Assembly (NCBI RefSeq): GCF_038404745.2
Contig: NZ_JAYKTT020000088.1
Location: forward strand, 253,533-317,532
Reading direction: 5' to 3'
Source: Chlorogloeopsis sp038404745
GTDB taxonomy: Bacteria > Cyanobacteriota > Cyanobacteriia > Cyanobacteriales > Nostocaceae
DNA length: 64,000 nt
The notes below the pieces were generated by a model. That model saw nothing but the letters and a program-made list of their open reading frames with translations, had not been told where the DNA came from and made no database searches. Each line of letters begins with the position of its first letter. The first letter of the stretch is position 1. Shown piece after piece: positions 52,637 to 62,353 of this stretch. The position numbers and the translations under genes were made by a program.

Positions 52637-54649
52637 TTAATCCTGAAATCGAGGTGTCATACAGTAAGGACAATCCATCCATTCTGGCTGCAATCCAGCA
52701 TTACAAGTCCGACAGGTAAGGCTTGTCTTGCGCTTGGCTTTCAATTCAGCTTCCAAACCTGTATCAGTGAAAGTTACCCGTTCTACTTCTTCTAAGGTGG
52801 TTGTACCTTGGCGCACTAAATCTAAACTGTATGCCAGTAAGGTTTTCATCCCTTCTTCTACTGCTACTTCTTTGATGCGTTCTGTTGGTGCTTCTTGATT
52901 AATGAGGGTTTGCAGGTTTTCAGTAATTCGCATCACCTCGTAGACACCACTACGTCCTTTGTAGCCAACACCGTTACAAGTAGAGCAAAGATGCCCTTTG
53001 GCTTTCGCTTCTTGAAGTTGCTCTCCGGTTAGGGTATTAGCTTTGTAGAAAGTTACTCCTACTTCTTGAGAGGCTGATAAACCATAGCGAGCCAGTTCCT
53101 CTACTGTGGGAGTATAAGCAATGCGACAATCAGGACATACACGCCGCATCAAGCGTTGTGCTAAAACACCGATCAGCGAACTGGAAACCATGAAAGGTTC
53201 AATGCCCATTTCTCCCAAACGGGCGATCGCACCAGGAGCATCATTGGTGTGTAAGGTAGTTAATACTAAGTGACCTGTTAATGCTGCCTCAATCGCTGTT
53301 TTTGCTGTTTCTTTATCCCGCGTCTCACCCACCAGCAGCACATCTGGATCTTGCCGCAAGAAAGCTCGCAATGCAGTGGCAAAATCCAATCCTTTTTCCC
53401 GAATTACCTGCACTTGAGTAATCCCTGGCAAGCTGTATTCGATGGGATCTTCAACGGTGCTGATATTAATTCCAGGGCTATTTTTTTCTGCCAGTGCTGA
53501 ATATAAAGAAGTTGTTTTACCAGATCCAGTCGGCCCTGTGACTAAAATTAGACCAAAGGGACGGCTGACCATTTCCTTGACAATTTGCAAAGTCTCTGGA
53601 TCGGTGATTAACTTATCTAAACCAAGTTGCGTTGCGGAGTTATCTAAAATTCGTAGACAAACTTTTTCGCCGTAGCGACTAGGTAAAGTATTGACACGAA
53701 AGTCAACTTTACGTCCTTCAAACATACGGCGGATACGTCCATCTTGCGGTAGGCGTCGTTCAGCAATATCCAAGTTGGAAATAATCTTAAATCGAGCTGT
53801 TACAGCCGGAATGATTTTTTTGGGCAGAGGATCGAATGCCTCGCGCAACACTCCATCCTTGCGAAAGCGAATGCGTAAATTTTCTTCCTGTGGTTCGATG
53901 TGAATATCAGAAACCTTTTCATGCAGTGCTTTTGCCAGGATTCTATTTACCAAGTTGATCACCGGAGCGTCTTCGGCACCTTTCATTGCCGCTCCCAAAT
54001 CAGCATCAGCTTCTTCGGGAGCATCATTGATGTCTAGATTTTCTAGATTTTCTAAATCCTGATTGATGTCTGTATATTTTTCTTGTTCCAAGTGCTTTTG
54101 CCGAACAGCCAAATCATCCAAGTATTGGTTGATGAGCTGCTGGTAATCTTCTTGAGCAATTACCATCCGCTGTAAGACTAGACCTTGAGGGCGCAAGATA
54201 CGATTGAGATCATCCGATGCCTCTAGGTTATCTGGATCGACCATTGCCACCAAAACGGAAGGTGGATTTTGGTCTTCATTTTTTGCCAGTGGTACTAAGC
54301 GATGACGACGACAAATATCTACTGGAATTAAGCCATCAATTAGACTGGCAACAGTTGTGTTACCTACAGGACTGACTTCCGGATCTAGAGATTCAACGCC
54401 ATAAAGTATTTTCAGTTCAAATAATTGCTGCTTTTTGTACTGCCTAAGTAACTCTGGTGATAGTTGTCGCCCTGATATCGATTCCAGTATCTCTGTCAAA
54501 GGTCTACCAGATTTGCGACTTTCCATCAGTGCTTGTTTCATCTGCTCGTTATTGACAAAGCCAGATGAAACAAGTTTATTGCCAAAAGGCGAAAACTCTG
54601 TTCTGGTAGTGAGAGCGGTACTGCGCCGTTGTGGTGACGAGTAAGTCAT
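52637..54649 (-). CDS. pilB: Type IV pilus assembly ATPase PilB
   Basis: A 670-residue GspE/PilB extension motor. Two N-terminal MshEN-type segments (about 20-190) precede the ATPase with VTGPTGSGKTTSLY (about 373) and DPDVLLVGETRD (about 437). A tetracysteine zinc site lies at CPDC...CSTC (about 505-560). An extra C-terminal zinc ribbon CRTC...CPYC (about 646-665) is visible, typical of the cyanobacterial form. It is the first gene of the pil operon; the 600-base gap upstream separates it from divergent grpE. Confidence 0.95.
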   Translation of the reverse strand: MTYSSPQRRSTALTTRTEFSPFGNKLVSSGFVNNEQMKQALMESRKSGRPLTEILESISGRQLSPELLRQYKKQQLFELKILYGVESLDPEVSPVGNTTVASLIDGLIPVDICRRHRLVPLAKNEDQNPPSVLVAMVDPDNLEASDDLNRILRPQGLVLQRMVIAQEDYQQLINQYLDDLAVRQKHLEQEKYTDINQDLENLENLDINDAPEEADADLGAAMKGAEDAPVINLVNRILAKALHEKVSDIHIEPQEENLRIRFRKDGVLREAFDPLPKKIIPAVTARFKIISNLDIAERRLPQDGRIRRMFEGRKVDFRVNTLPSRYGEKVCLRILDNSATQLGLDKLITDPETLQIVKEMVSRPFGLILVTGPTGSGKTTSLYSALAEKNSPGINISTVEDPIEYSLPGITQVQVIREKGLDFATALRAFLRQDPDVLLVGETRDKETAKTAIEAALTGHLVLTTLHTNDAPGAIARLGEMGIEPFMVSSSLIGVLAQRLMRRVCPDCRIAYTPTVEELARYGLSASQEVGVTFYKANTLTGEQLQEAKAKGHLCSTCNGVGYKGRSGVYEVMRITENLQTLINQEAPTERIKEVAVEEGMKTLLAYSLDLVRQGTTTLEEVERVTFTDTGLEAELKAKRKTSLTCRTCNAGLQPEWMDCPYCMTPRFQD

Positions 54650-55268
54650 AAATTAGCTATTGCGGAAACCCTTAGATTAGAGTATTCCCAAGCTGAGAGC
54701 GATAATTTACATTTGTACTTAATAAAATTGAGTCAAAAATTTTTGATTTGCTAACAGTATTTATTTGCAGAGCTGATTTTCAAAACAATAATTTACGTGT
54801 TTTTACTAGAATTGAAAGATTAAATTTTTAGAGTTAATCAGACTCAGATAGTCAGAAATATTACTTATAATGCAGAAGATGAAATTTTGGAGTTTAAGAG
54901 CTTTGATTTTTAGTCTTTTTTGAGGAATTCTTGAGCATCGAAATGTCAATTTAAGTCAGCAACTGATGAAATCTTAGAAATTAAATTTTGGCGATCGCAC
55001 TGGAAGGTAGTTTGAAGAGCGCGGCTGGCTCCCCAATCTCCCAATCCCTAGTTACTAGTCCCCATTCCTCCTTACTGCCTGCACGCTTACGCTCACCATT
55101 TGTCACAATAGAGGACGGTGACATCACTTCCAGTCAAAAAGACGCTAATTGTTGCCATTGAGCAAGGGAATCAAGCGGCAGAAAGTCTGACCGTTTTCTG
55201 CACCATGTATTTAATGGCTACAATCTAGCGTAAAAATTGCTGTATCAAGCATCTGGGATGAGTACATA
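54650..55268. other. Divergent control region between pilB and grpE
   Basis: About 620 bases. The pilB-proximal half is A+T-rich. Around 55018-55100 repeat-like sequence occurs (GCGCGGCTGGCTCCCCAATC, CTGCCTGCACGCTTACGCTC) related to the GC-rich repeat at 4059. No CIRCE element was seen ahead of grpE. Confidence 0.5.
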
Positions 55269-56009
55269 ATGATGGACGAAGATAAATATTTAAACAATAC
55301 GAGCCAGCAATTTGGTGAAGCAACAGAGGTTAAGCAAGCAATGAATAGTGACTCCCCAGCTCCATCCAACGTCAACGAACCTGGCAACGAGGTAACAGAG
55401 ACAGCAGCTAACGTATCCGAAGATACAGTTATGCCAACTCCTGACAATGGGGTTACTGCCACTGAGGCAACTACAGTTGACACAGCGGCTTTAGCGCAAA
55501 TGAGCCAACAAATAGAGTCTCTCAAAGCCCAGCTAGAAGAGCGTAGCAACCAATATATGCGAATTGCGGCAGATTTTGAGAATTACCGCAAACGCATGGT
55601 TAAAGAAAAAGAAGACTTAGAAGCACAGGTGAAACGGAACACAATTACTGAGTTACTACCAGTAGTTGATAATTTTGAACGGGCGCGATCGCAAATCAAA
55701 CCTCAAAACGATGGCGAGATGGGAATTCATAAAAGTTATCAGGGTGTCTACAAACTACTAGTAGATTGCCTGAAACGCTTAGGTGTGTCACCGATGCGTC
55801 CTGAAGGCCAACCATTCGATCCCAACCTACACGAAGCAGTAATGCGGGAACCTACGGATGAACATCCTGAAGGAACAGTGTTAGAAGAGTTAATACGCGG
55901 ATATTACTTGGGCGATCGCGTGCTGCGCCATTCGATGGTGAAAGTGGCTGCACCAAAGGAAGATATGCCATCTTCAGAGGAAAATCAGTCTCCTCCAGCA
56001 AATAGTTAA
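55269..56009 (+). CDS. grpE: GrpE nucleotide exchange factor
   Basis: A 246-residue GrpE, which releases ADP from DnaK. Residues 1-75 are acidic and low in complexity. The coiled-coil handle follows (QMSQQIESLKAQLEERSNQY), and the beta-wing head ends with the family motif ADFENYRKRMVKE then VVDNFERA and HEAVMREPT...GYYLGDRVLRHSMVKVA. It heads the chaperone series grpE-dnaK-dnaJ. The start is ATG 55269 or the adjacent ATG 55272. Confidence 0.95.
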   Translation: MMDEDKYLNNTSQQFGEATEVKQAMNSDSPAPSNVNEPGNEVTETAANVSEDTVMPTPDNGVTATEATTVDTAALAQMSQQIESLKAQLEERSNQYMRIAADFENYRKRMVKEKEDLEAQVKRNTITELLPVVDNFERARSQIKPQNDGEMGIHKSYQGVYKLLVDCLKRLGVSPMRPEGQPFDPNLHEAVMREPTDEHPEGTVLEELIRGYYLGDRVLRHSMVKVAAPKEDMPSSEENQSPPANS

Positions 56010-56281
56010 ATAGTCGTCCTTTGTCATTTGTCATTTGTAACAAATAGTAACTATTAATCAATGACTAATGACCACTGACTAACTAGGCGAGCATCGCATC
56101 TCAAAACCGACAAAAGGTAGTCCGCACCACAGCACACCCAAAGTTTTGCAGATCTCTTTGTGAGGTCTGCTACTGGTTAACGGAAAGACAGTTCCAGCAA
56201 CTAAATGCATCGAATGGAACTGTCCTCCGTACAACTAGTAAAACTTTGAGATGTGAAAACTCAGCAAAAATACTGATTCAC

Positions 56282-58234
56282 ATGGGAAAAGTTATTGGGA
56301 TCGACTTAGGCACTACCAACAGTTGCGTGGCAATTTTAGAAGGTGGTCAACCAATCGTCATTGCTAATTCAGAAGGCGGACGAACTACTCCTAGTATTGT
56401 AGGTTTTGGCAAAGGCGGTGAACGCTTAGTCGGGCCACTGGCAAAGCGCCAAGCCGTAACCAATGCGGAGAATACAGTCTACAGTATCAAGCGATTTATT
56501 GGTCGTCGCTGGGAGGACACTCAAGCAGAACGCGATCACGTGCCTTATCAATGTGTTAAAGGTCGAGATGACACTGTTGATGTCCATATTCGTGGACGTA
56601 ACTACACACCACAAGAAATTTCCGCGATGATCCTGCAAAAATTGAAGCAGGATGCAGAAAACTTTCTCGGAGAATCGGTAACTCAAGCAGTGATTACCGT
56701 GCCTGCTTATTTTACGGATGCTCAAAGACAAGCGACAAAAGATGCTGGCACCATTGCCGGACTAGAAGTACTGCGGATTATTAATGAACCAACTTCTGCG
56801 GCTTTAGCCTTTGGCTTGGAGAAGCAAGACCAAGAACAGACAATTCTAGTATTTGACTTGGGAGGAGGGACTTTTGATGTGTCCATCCTGCAACTTGGGG
56901 ATGGTGTATTTGAAGTAAAGGCAACTAGTGGGAACAATCACTTAGGAGGAGATGATTTTGACAACTCTATCGTCCGCTGGATGATAGATAATTTCTTGCA
57001 AGAAGAGAAAATCGACCTTTCTGTTGACAAAATGGCTTTGCAACGACTGCGGGAAGCAGCAGAAAAAGCAAAGATTGAACTCTCTACTATGTTGAGTACT
57101 TCCATTAATTTGCCATTTATCACCGCTAACGAAACAGGCCCCAAACATTTAGAAATAGAACTTACCCGCGCCAAATTTGAAGAACTCTCTGGTAATTTAA
57201 TTGAAGCTACCATCGAACCAATGGCTCAGGCGCTCAAAGACGCAGATCTCAAACCACAAGATATTGATCGGATTATTTTAGTCGGTGGTTCTACTCGTAT
57301 TCCTGCCGTTCAAAACGCCTTAAGCAAATTTTTCAATGGTAAAGCTCCTGATCGCTCGATTAATCCCGATGAAGCAGTGGCATTGGGGGCAGCAATTCAA
57401 GCCGGGGTGCTTGGTGGTGAGGTCGATAATCTTCTGTTGTTAGATGTTACGCCCTTATCATTGGGCATTGAAACTTTAGGAGAAGTTTTTACTAAAATTA
57501 TCGAACGCAATACCACAATCCCAACTAGCAAATCCCAAATTTTTTCCACAGCCGTCGATGGGCAAATCTCAGTAGAAATTCATGTCCTTCAAGGTGAACG
57601 AGCAATGGCACGGGATAACAAAAGTTTGGGTAAATTTCTGCTTGCGGGAATTCCCCCAGCCCCCCGTGGCGTGCCGCAAATAGAAGTCAGTTTTGAAATT
57701 GATGTTAACGGTATTCTTAAGGTTTCAGCCCAAGACAGAGGTACAGGTAGAGAGCAGAGCATTCGGATTACCAATACAGGTGGGTTGAGCAGCAACGAAG
57801 TGGAAAGAATGCGGCAAGAAGCTGAAATCTATGCCGAAGAAGACAAAAAACGTATAGAAATGGTAGCACTCAAAAACCAAGCGGATAATTTGTTACATAG
57901 TTATGAATCAACGTTAAAAGATAATGGCAATGTGATCGCCGAGCAAATGAAGGTCTTAGCAGATGAAAAGCTCGCAAGATTGAAAGCAGTGATGGCTAAC
58001 TCTGGTATTTCCACAACTGAGTTCAAACAGTGCTTGGATGACTTCCAGCAAACTTTATTTACTATTGGTGCTGAAGTTTACAATCGTGTTGGTCAAGTCG
58101 ATGAAAATTTCTCAGGGGATCATTCCTTGAATTCAGAACTAAACGAAACTTTTAATGGAACACTCACACCACAATTCAATTTTGATTTTGAACAGGAGAA
58201 CACACTACAGGCTGATTATGAAGCGATAGACTAA
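56282..58234 (+). CDS. dnaK: Chaperone DnaK (HSP70)
   Basis: A 650-residue HSP70. I place the start at ATG 56282 (MGKVIGIDLGTTNSCVAI); the ATG-less extension to 56246 is not family-like. The ATPase has VFDLGGGTFDVSILQLGDG and ILVGGSTRIPAV; the linker and substrate domain begin LLLLDVTPLSLGIETLG. The lid ends in an unusual Asn/Phe-rich tail (LNETFNGTLTPQFNFDFEQE). Its place between grpE and dnaJ suggests the general housekeeping/heat DnaK (DnaK2 type in cyanobacteria); that sub-type is inference. Confidence 0.95.
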   Translation: MGKVIGIDLGTTNSCVAILEGGQPIVIANSEGGRTTPSIVGFGKGGERLVGPLAKRQAVTNAENTVYSIKRFIGRRWEDTQAERDHVPYQCVKGRDDTVDVHIRGRNYTPQEISAMILQKLKQDAENFLGESVTQAVITVPAYFTDAQRQATKDAGTIAGLEVLRIINEPTSAALAFGLEKQDQEQTILVFDLGGGTFDVSILQLGDGVFEVKATSGNNHLGGDDFDNSIVRWMIDNFLQEEKIDLSVDKMALQRLREAAEKAKIELSTMLSTSINLPFITANETGPKHLEIELTRAKFEELSGNLIEATIEPMAQALKDADLKPQDIDRIILVGGSTRIPAVQNALSKFFNGKAPDRSINPDEAVALGAAIQAGVLGGEVDNLLLLDVTPLSLGIETLGEVFTKIIERNTTIPTSKSQIFSTAVDGQISVEIHVLQGERAMARDNKSLGKFLLAGIPPAPRGVPQIEVSFEIDVNGILKVSAQDRGTGREQSIRITNTGGLSSNEVERMRQEAEIYAEEDKKRIEMVALKNQADNLLHSYESTLKDNGNVIAEQMKVLADEKLARLKAVMANSGISTTEFKQCLDDFQQTLFTIGAEVYNRVGQVDENFSGDHSLNSELNETFNGTLTPQFNFDFEQENTLQADYEAID

Positions 58235-58757
58235 AGAATGTAGATACTTGCTAGATACACACACTGCGGCTTGTCGCCGATCAAGATAAAGGCTTAGGCA
58301 TGAAACAATGAAGGAATTAAAAAATTTTATCCTTCAAACTTCAGACTTTAGCCTTGTTTTTTCTTGCCAGGAGTTGAACAATCCAGCTACATTGGTTCAA
58401 GACAAGGATACACTTCCAAACTCATGGAGGGTTTTCCACACCTAAAAGTGCGGCTAGCCTCTCTGTCTGAGGTGGGAGTTTTCCCGTATTCGGTAGCACA
58501 ATTATAAAAGGAACAGCTTCAGGTTAAAGCTCTTGTCGTTTTTAATTCACAGAAAAACCTGTTACTGATAATTTGTTGGTGATTTTTGTAAAAGGTAAAA
58601 GGTAAAATTAATTATTAAGAAAATTTAACTATTGCCTTCTGCCTTCCCGATTTTCTGAACGGTGACAGCAGTCCCACCCGCAGGTGAAAATGCTGTTGCG
58701 TCTTATGAGTTCTCCCTGCATAGCCGCTTTCTACCTTTTTACTTTCACCTTTGCTGT
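58235..58757. other. Intergenic stretch between dnaK and dnaJ
   Basis: About 520 bases, long for genes of one chaperone system. It includes ATGAAGGAATTAAAAAATTT followed by TATCCTTC (58308-58336), a short inverted repeat resembling ones at 11890-11935 and 50083-50117. It also has an AAAGGTAAAAGGTAAAA / GCCTTCTGCCTTCC short-repeat tract near 58590-58650. A separate dnaJ promoter is likely. Confidence 0.5.
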
Positions 58758-59888
58758 ATGGCCCGCGACTACTACGAAATTCTGGGTGTCTCTCGTGACG
58801 CCGATAAAGAAGAAATCAAACAAGCCTATCGCCGTTTAGCCCGGAAGTATCACCCAGATGTGAACAAAGAACCGGGAGCGGAGGAACGATTTAAGGAAAT
58901 TAACCGCGCTTATGAGGTACTCTCAGAACCAGAAACCCGCGCTCGTTATGATCGTTTTGGCCCAGATGGTGTGTCAGGTGCCGGTGTGGGCTTCCAAGAT
59001 ATTGGCGACATGGGCGGTTTTGCCGATATCTTTGAAAGCATCTTTAGTGGTTTTGCCGGTGGTATGGGTACTCAAGCGCAAAGACGGCGCAGTGGCCCAG
59101 TTAGAGGCGACGATTTGCGTTTAGACCTGAAATTAGATTTTCGGGAAGCAGTATTTGGTGGTGAAAAAGAAATTCGCATTTCCCATTTAGAGACTTGTGA
59201 AGTTTGTAGTGGCTCTGGTGCAAAACCAGGAACAAGACCCCGCACTTGCTCTACTTGTGGTGGTTCTGGTCAAGTACGCCGTGTTACCAGAACGCCTTTT
59301 GGCAGTTTCACCCAAGTCTCTACCTGTCCCACCTGTAATGGTACAGGTACTGTAATTGAAGATAAGTGTGACGCTTGCGATGGTAAAGGAGCAAATCAAG
59401 TCACCAAGAAACTTAAAATTACCATTCCTGCTGGTGTAGACAACGGTACTCGCTTGCGGATTTCATCAGAAGGAGACGCTGGGCAACGTGGAGGCCCAGC
59501 TGGAGATTTATACGTCTACTTGTTCGTTAATGAAGACTCGGAATTCCAGCGAGATGGTATTAATGTTCTCTCGGAAATTAAAATTAGCTATCTTCAGGCT
59601 ATTCTCGGTTCCCGTTTAGAGGTGAATACAGTGGATGGGCCTGTGGAATTGTTAATTCCACCCGGTACCCAGCCGAATACGGTTATGAAGCTCGAAAATC
59701 GAGGTGTACCACGCTTGGGTAATCCTGTAAGTCGAGGTGATCACATGATTACAGTGTTAATTGATATTCCCACCAAGATACTACCTGAGGAACGAGAATT
59801 ACTGGAAAAACTAGCTAAAATAAGAGGCGATCGCACTGGTAAAGGCGGTATAGAAGGTTTTTTGGGTAATTTGTTCCACCAACGATGA
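58758..59888 (+). CDS. dnaJ: Chaperone DnaJ (type I)
   Basis: A 376-residue full-length DnaJ. The start at ATG 58758 gives MARDYYEILGVS; the frame is open upstream but those 32 codons do not resemble the family. The J domain carries HPD at 32-34, then a Gly/Phe region (about 75-110). Four zinc repeats follow: CEVCSGSG, CSTCGGSG, CPTCNGTG and CDACDGKG (about 145-210), then the C-terminal substrate domains. Its last four bases overlap the TusA-like gene (ATGA). Confidence 0.96.
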   Translation: MARDYYEILGVSRDADKEEIKQAYRRLARKYHPDVNKEPGAEERFKEINRAYEVLSEPETRARYDRFGPDGVSGAGVGFQDIGDMGGFADIFESIFSGFAGGMGTQAQRRRSGPVRGDDLRLDLKLDFREAVFGGEKEIRISHLETCEVCSGSGAKPGTRPRTCSTCGGSGQVRRVTRTPFGSFTQVSTCPTCNGTGTVIEDKCDACDGKGANQVTKKLKITIPAGVDNGTRLRISSEGDAGQRGGPAGDLYVYLFVNEDSEFQRDGINVLSEIKISYLQAILGSRLEVNTVDGPVELLIPPGTQPNTVMKLENRGVPRLGNPVSRGDHMITVLIDIPTKILPEERELLEKLAKIRGDRTGKGGIEGFLGNLFHQR

Positions 59889-60139
59889 GTGTATCTTCCC
59901 TTTCATCCCCTGATGCTCAACTCGACCTGCGCGGCACTCCTTGTCCGATGAATTTCGTGCGCACAAAGCTGCGTTTGCAGCAAATGCAGCCTGGGAGTTT
60001 ACTAGAAGTCTGGTTAGATCCTGGTGAACCGATTGAGCAAGTTCCCGATAGCTTGACAATGGCAGGCTATCTGGTAGAACAGATTAAAGACTGCGTGGGC
60101 TATTTTTCTTTGTTTGTACGCTGTCCTGTAACTAAGTAA
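59885..60139 (+). CDS. TusA-like sulfurtransferase-family protein
   Basis: An 84-residue SirA/TusA-fold protein. LDLRGTPCPMNFVRTKLRL carries the conserved Cys, but the family's CPxP reads CPMN here. LLEVWLDPGEPIEQVP and YFSLFVRC complete the fold. TusA proteins relay sulfur for tRNA thiolation and cofactors; this variant may have another role. It overlaps dnaJ by four bases and shares one base with rsgA (TAATG at 60137-60141), so the three genes are tightly coupled. Confidence 0.85.
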   Translation: MSVSSLSSPDAQLDLRGTPCPMNFVRTKLRLQQMQPGSLLEVWLDPGEPIEQVPDSLTMAGYLVEQIKDCVGYFSLFVRCPVTK

Positions 60140-61284
60140 TGACAGCGGAATCATTAGCCAACACTCAGCAGCTATTTGGTACGGTATTAGCCGTGCAGGC
60201 TAATTATTATCGAGTACAACTGGATTTAGGAGTAGAAGAATGGGAAAGGAGAACAAAAGGAGTTGAGGGAACTGAGGAAGTTATGGGAGTACATTCTTCT
60301 CCACCTTCCCTATCTCCCCATCCTCCCCTCCTCTTATGCACTCGCCGCACTCGCCTCAAAAAAATTGGACAACAGGTCATGGTAGGCGATCGCGTAGTGG
60401 TAGAAGAACCAGATTGGGCTGGTGGTAGAGGTGCGATCGCTGAAGTTTTACCCCGGAAAAATCAATTGGATCGACCGGCAATCGCCAATGTGGATCAAAT
60501 TCTTTTAGTATTTGCAGTTGCTGATCCACCTTTAGAACCTTACCAACTCAGTCGCTTTCTCATTAAGGCTGAGTCTACGGGTTTACACGTAGTTTTATGT
60601 TTAAATAAAAGCGATTTAATTACACTAGAACAACAAGCAGAAATTAATCAGCGTTTGCATGCTTGGGGTTATCAACCAAGATTTATTAGCGTTTATGAAG
60701 GTATAAATATTGATAATTTAGTTGAGTCACTTAGACAGCAAACTACTGTGCTGGCTGGGCCTTCAGGAGTTGGTAAATCTAGTACAATAAATGCTTTGAT
60801 TCCTAATGTCAACCTGCGAGTGGGTGAAATTTCTGGTAAACTAGCTCGCGGTCGTCACACTACTCGCCACGTCGAATTATTTGAATTGCCAAAAGGTGGA
60901 TTGTTAGCTGATACTCCCGGATTTAATCAGCCAGATTTGGATTGTACTCCTGAAGAATTAGCAAGTTATTTCCCGGAGATTAGGGAAAGATTAGCAGTTG
61001 CTAGCTGTCGGTTTAGTGATTGTTTGCATCGTAATGAGCCTGGCTGTGTCGTACAGGGAGACTGGGAGCGTTATCAGCATTATTTAGAATTTTTAGAAGA
61101 AGCGATCGCACGTCAAACTCAATTAAATCAACAAGCCGATCCTGAGTCTACTGTAAAAGCAAAAACAACCAAGCAGGGTCAAACTCAGTACGAACCGAAG
61201 CTAGAAACTAAGAAATATCGCCGTGCTTCACGAAGGACACAGTTACAAGAACTGGAGCAGTTGTATGAAGACAGCGAGGAGTAA
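60139..61284 (+). CDS. rsgA: Ribosome small-subunit biogenesis GTPase RsgA
   Basis: A 381-residue circularly permuted GTPase that helps mature the 30S subunit. The G motifs come in permuted order: NKSD (G4), then GPSGVGKSSTIN (G1, about 210) and ADTPGF (G3, about 254). The zinc knuckle is CRFSDCLHRNEPGC (about 290). The N-terminal OB fold is interrupted at about residues 34-68 by a repeat-derived segment (RRTKGVEGTEEVMGVHSSPP, SLSPHPPLLL). The overlap with the TusA-like gene indicates one transcript with dnaJ. Confidence 0.94.
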   Translation: MTAESLANTQQLFGTVLAVQANYYRVQLDLGVEEWERRTKGVEGTEEVMGVHSSPPSLSPHPPLLLCTRRTRLKKIGQQVMVGDRVVVEEPDWAGGRGAIAEVLPRKNQLDRPAIANVDQILLVFAVADPPLEPYQLSRFLIKAESTGLHVVLCLNKSDLITLEQQAEINQRLHAWGYQPRFISVYEGINIDNLVESLRQQTTVLAGPSGVGKSSTINALIPNVNLRVGEISGKLARGRHTTRHVELFELPKGGLLADTPGFNQPDLDCTPEELASYFPEIRERLAVASCRFSDCLHRNEPGCVVQGDWERYQHYLEFLEEAIARQTQLNQQADPESTVKAKTTKQGQTQYEPKLETKKYRRASRRTQLQELEQLYEDSEE

Positions 61285-61295
61285 TACACCAAAAG

Positions 61296-61985
61296 TCAGA
61301 AGTTAGAAGAAGGCAGTGATACACGCCCATCTAATTTGATGACGACATCCTTGACAGAAATTGAAGGCTCCTTGCCAGTCATATGCATCACGGCTGTAAA
61401 TGCCCCAAAGCTTTGCCGACGGAAACCAATAACGTCAAAATTTACTGGTAGTTCTTCTATCTTTGCCCCAACTGAAAAACCTGTTGATGCATGAGCCAGA
61501 TTGCTAAATTCAGGGCGTTTTTGGTAGTTCATAAATTTGACTACTTGGAGCGATCGCAGCCCCGGTTCTAATTTTTTGATTTCTTTCTCAAACTCTGGTT
61601 TTTGCACCTGCTTAAGGGCAGCATCAAATTGAGCTTGTTGTGCTTGATTTGCTAAATTTCCCGTAAAGCCCATTACGAGTTCCATCTTTTCCGGCTCGAT
61701 AAAAGCAAAAAAGTGATCGAGTGGCAGATTATCTTTGGCGATCGCCTGCTTAAGAGGTTCTAGTTGAGTGGCTATTGCCGTCTTAAGTTGCGGTGGTAAT
61801 TCCTTAAAACCAGCTGGCAAATCTTTGAGAGTGAGCGCAGTAGCTTGAGTAGTAGTTTTTTCTTCTAAATTTGGTGAAGCAGGATTTTTGGACGTATCAG
61901 TAAAGGGAACTGCCAGAACTACTGGAGCTACAACAAAAACAGCGCCCATGCAGATAGAAAAAAGAAAAGTAACTTGCTTTTTCAC
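61296..61985 (-). CDS. Secreted hypothetical protein
   Basis: A 229-residue exported protein with a clear signal peptide (MKKQVTFLFSICMGAVFVVA, cleavage near VLAVPF). The mature part is about 200 residues of mixed alpha/beta with no motif I can name; segments include LPAGFKELPPQLKTAIATQL and PLDHFFAFIEPEKMELVMGF. It is probably periplasmic or lumenal. It is convergent with rsgA, 11 bases apart, and divergent from the GH57 gene. Confidence 0.75.
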   Translation of the reverse strand: MKKQVTFLFSICMGAVFVVAPVVLAVPFTDTSKNPASPNLEEKTTTQATALTLKDLPAGFKELPPQLKTAIATQLEPLKQAIAKDNLPLDHFFAFIEPEKMELVMGFTGNLANQAQQAQFDAALKQVQKPEFEKEIKKLEPGLRSLQVVKFMNYQKRPEFSNLAHASTGFSVGAKIEELPVNFDVIGFRRQSFGAFTAVMHMTGKEPSISVKDVVIKLDGRVSLPSSNF

Positions 61986-62353
61986 TCGTGATAACTTCCT
62001 TTATTGGGAAAACAATGATCAAGATTAGCTAAAAATAAATTTCTTGCAGAACAGACGAAAACTTAACTTTTAGAGCTTAACCTTTTCTCATAACAATCCT
62101 ATATAAGAGACACAGCTCCCCGACTTCTAGCCAGAAGTCGGGGAGCTTAAATTTTTCACGAATGATTTAGGAACACCATATAACAATAGCTTACTAATCA
62201 CTTATGCAAGAATTTTAACTTTTGGTGTGAAGTCATACCCATTGTAAAGAGTTGGCGAAAGCCTGATACGATCCCCAGAAGGTCTTAAAATATTGTTAAC
62301 TTCTGCCAAACTCCCGTCTTTACAATTTATCTACGTACCACCCCGGAATCATT
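61986..62353. other. Divergent promoter region holding a hairpin repeat
   Basis: About 370 bases between the secreted-protein gene and the GH57 gene. The only structure is the palindrome at 62114-62147. Because both flanking genes are transcribed away from it, it is not the terminator of either. Confidence 0.6.
62114..62147. repeat. Palindromic repeat AGCTCCCCGACTTCT/AGAAGTCGGGGAGCT
   Basis: The arms AGCTCCCCGACTTCT and AGAAGTCGGGGAGCT are perfect around AGCC, and TTAAATTTTT follows. It is the same family as 1915-1949. Confidence 0.8.

Noticed and set aside
55100..55268. A CIRCE heat-shock operator ahead of grpE
   Set aside because: TTAGCACTC-N9-GAGTGCTAA or a near match was not found in the region upstream of grpE or dnaK.
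62114..62147. The AGCTCCCCGACTT hairpin read as a terminator
   Set aside because: Both neighbouring genes are transcribed away from it, so it cannot end either transcript; it is listed as a repeat instead.
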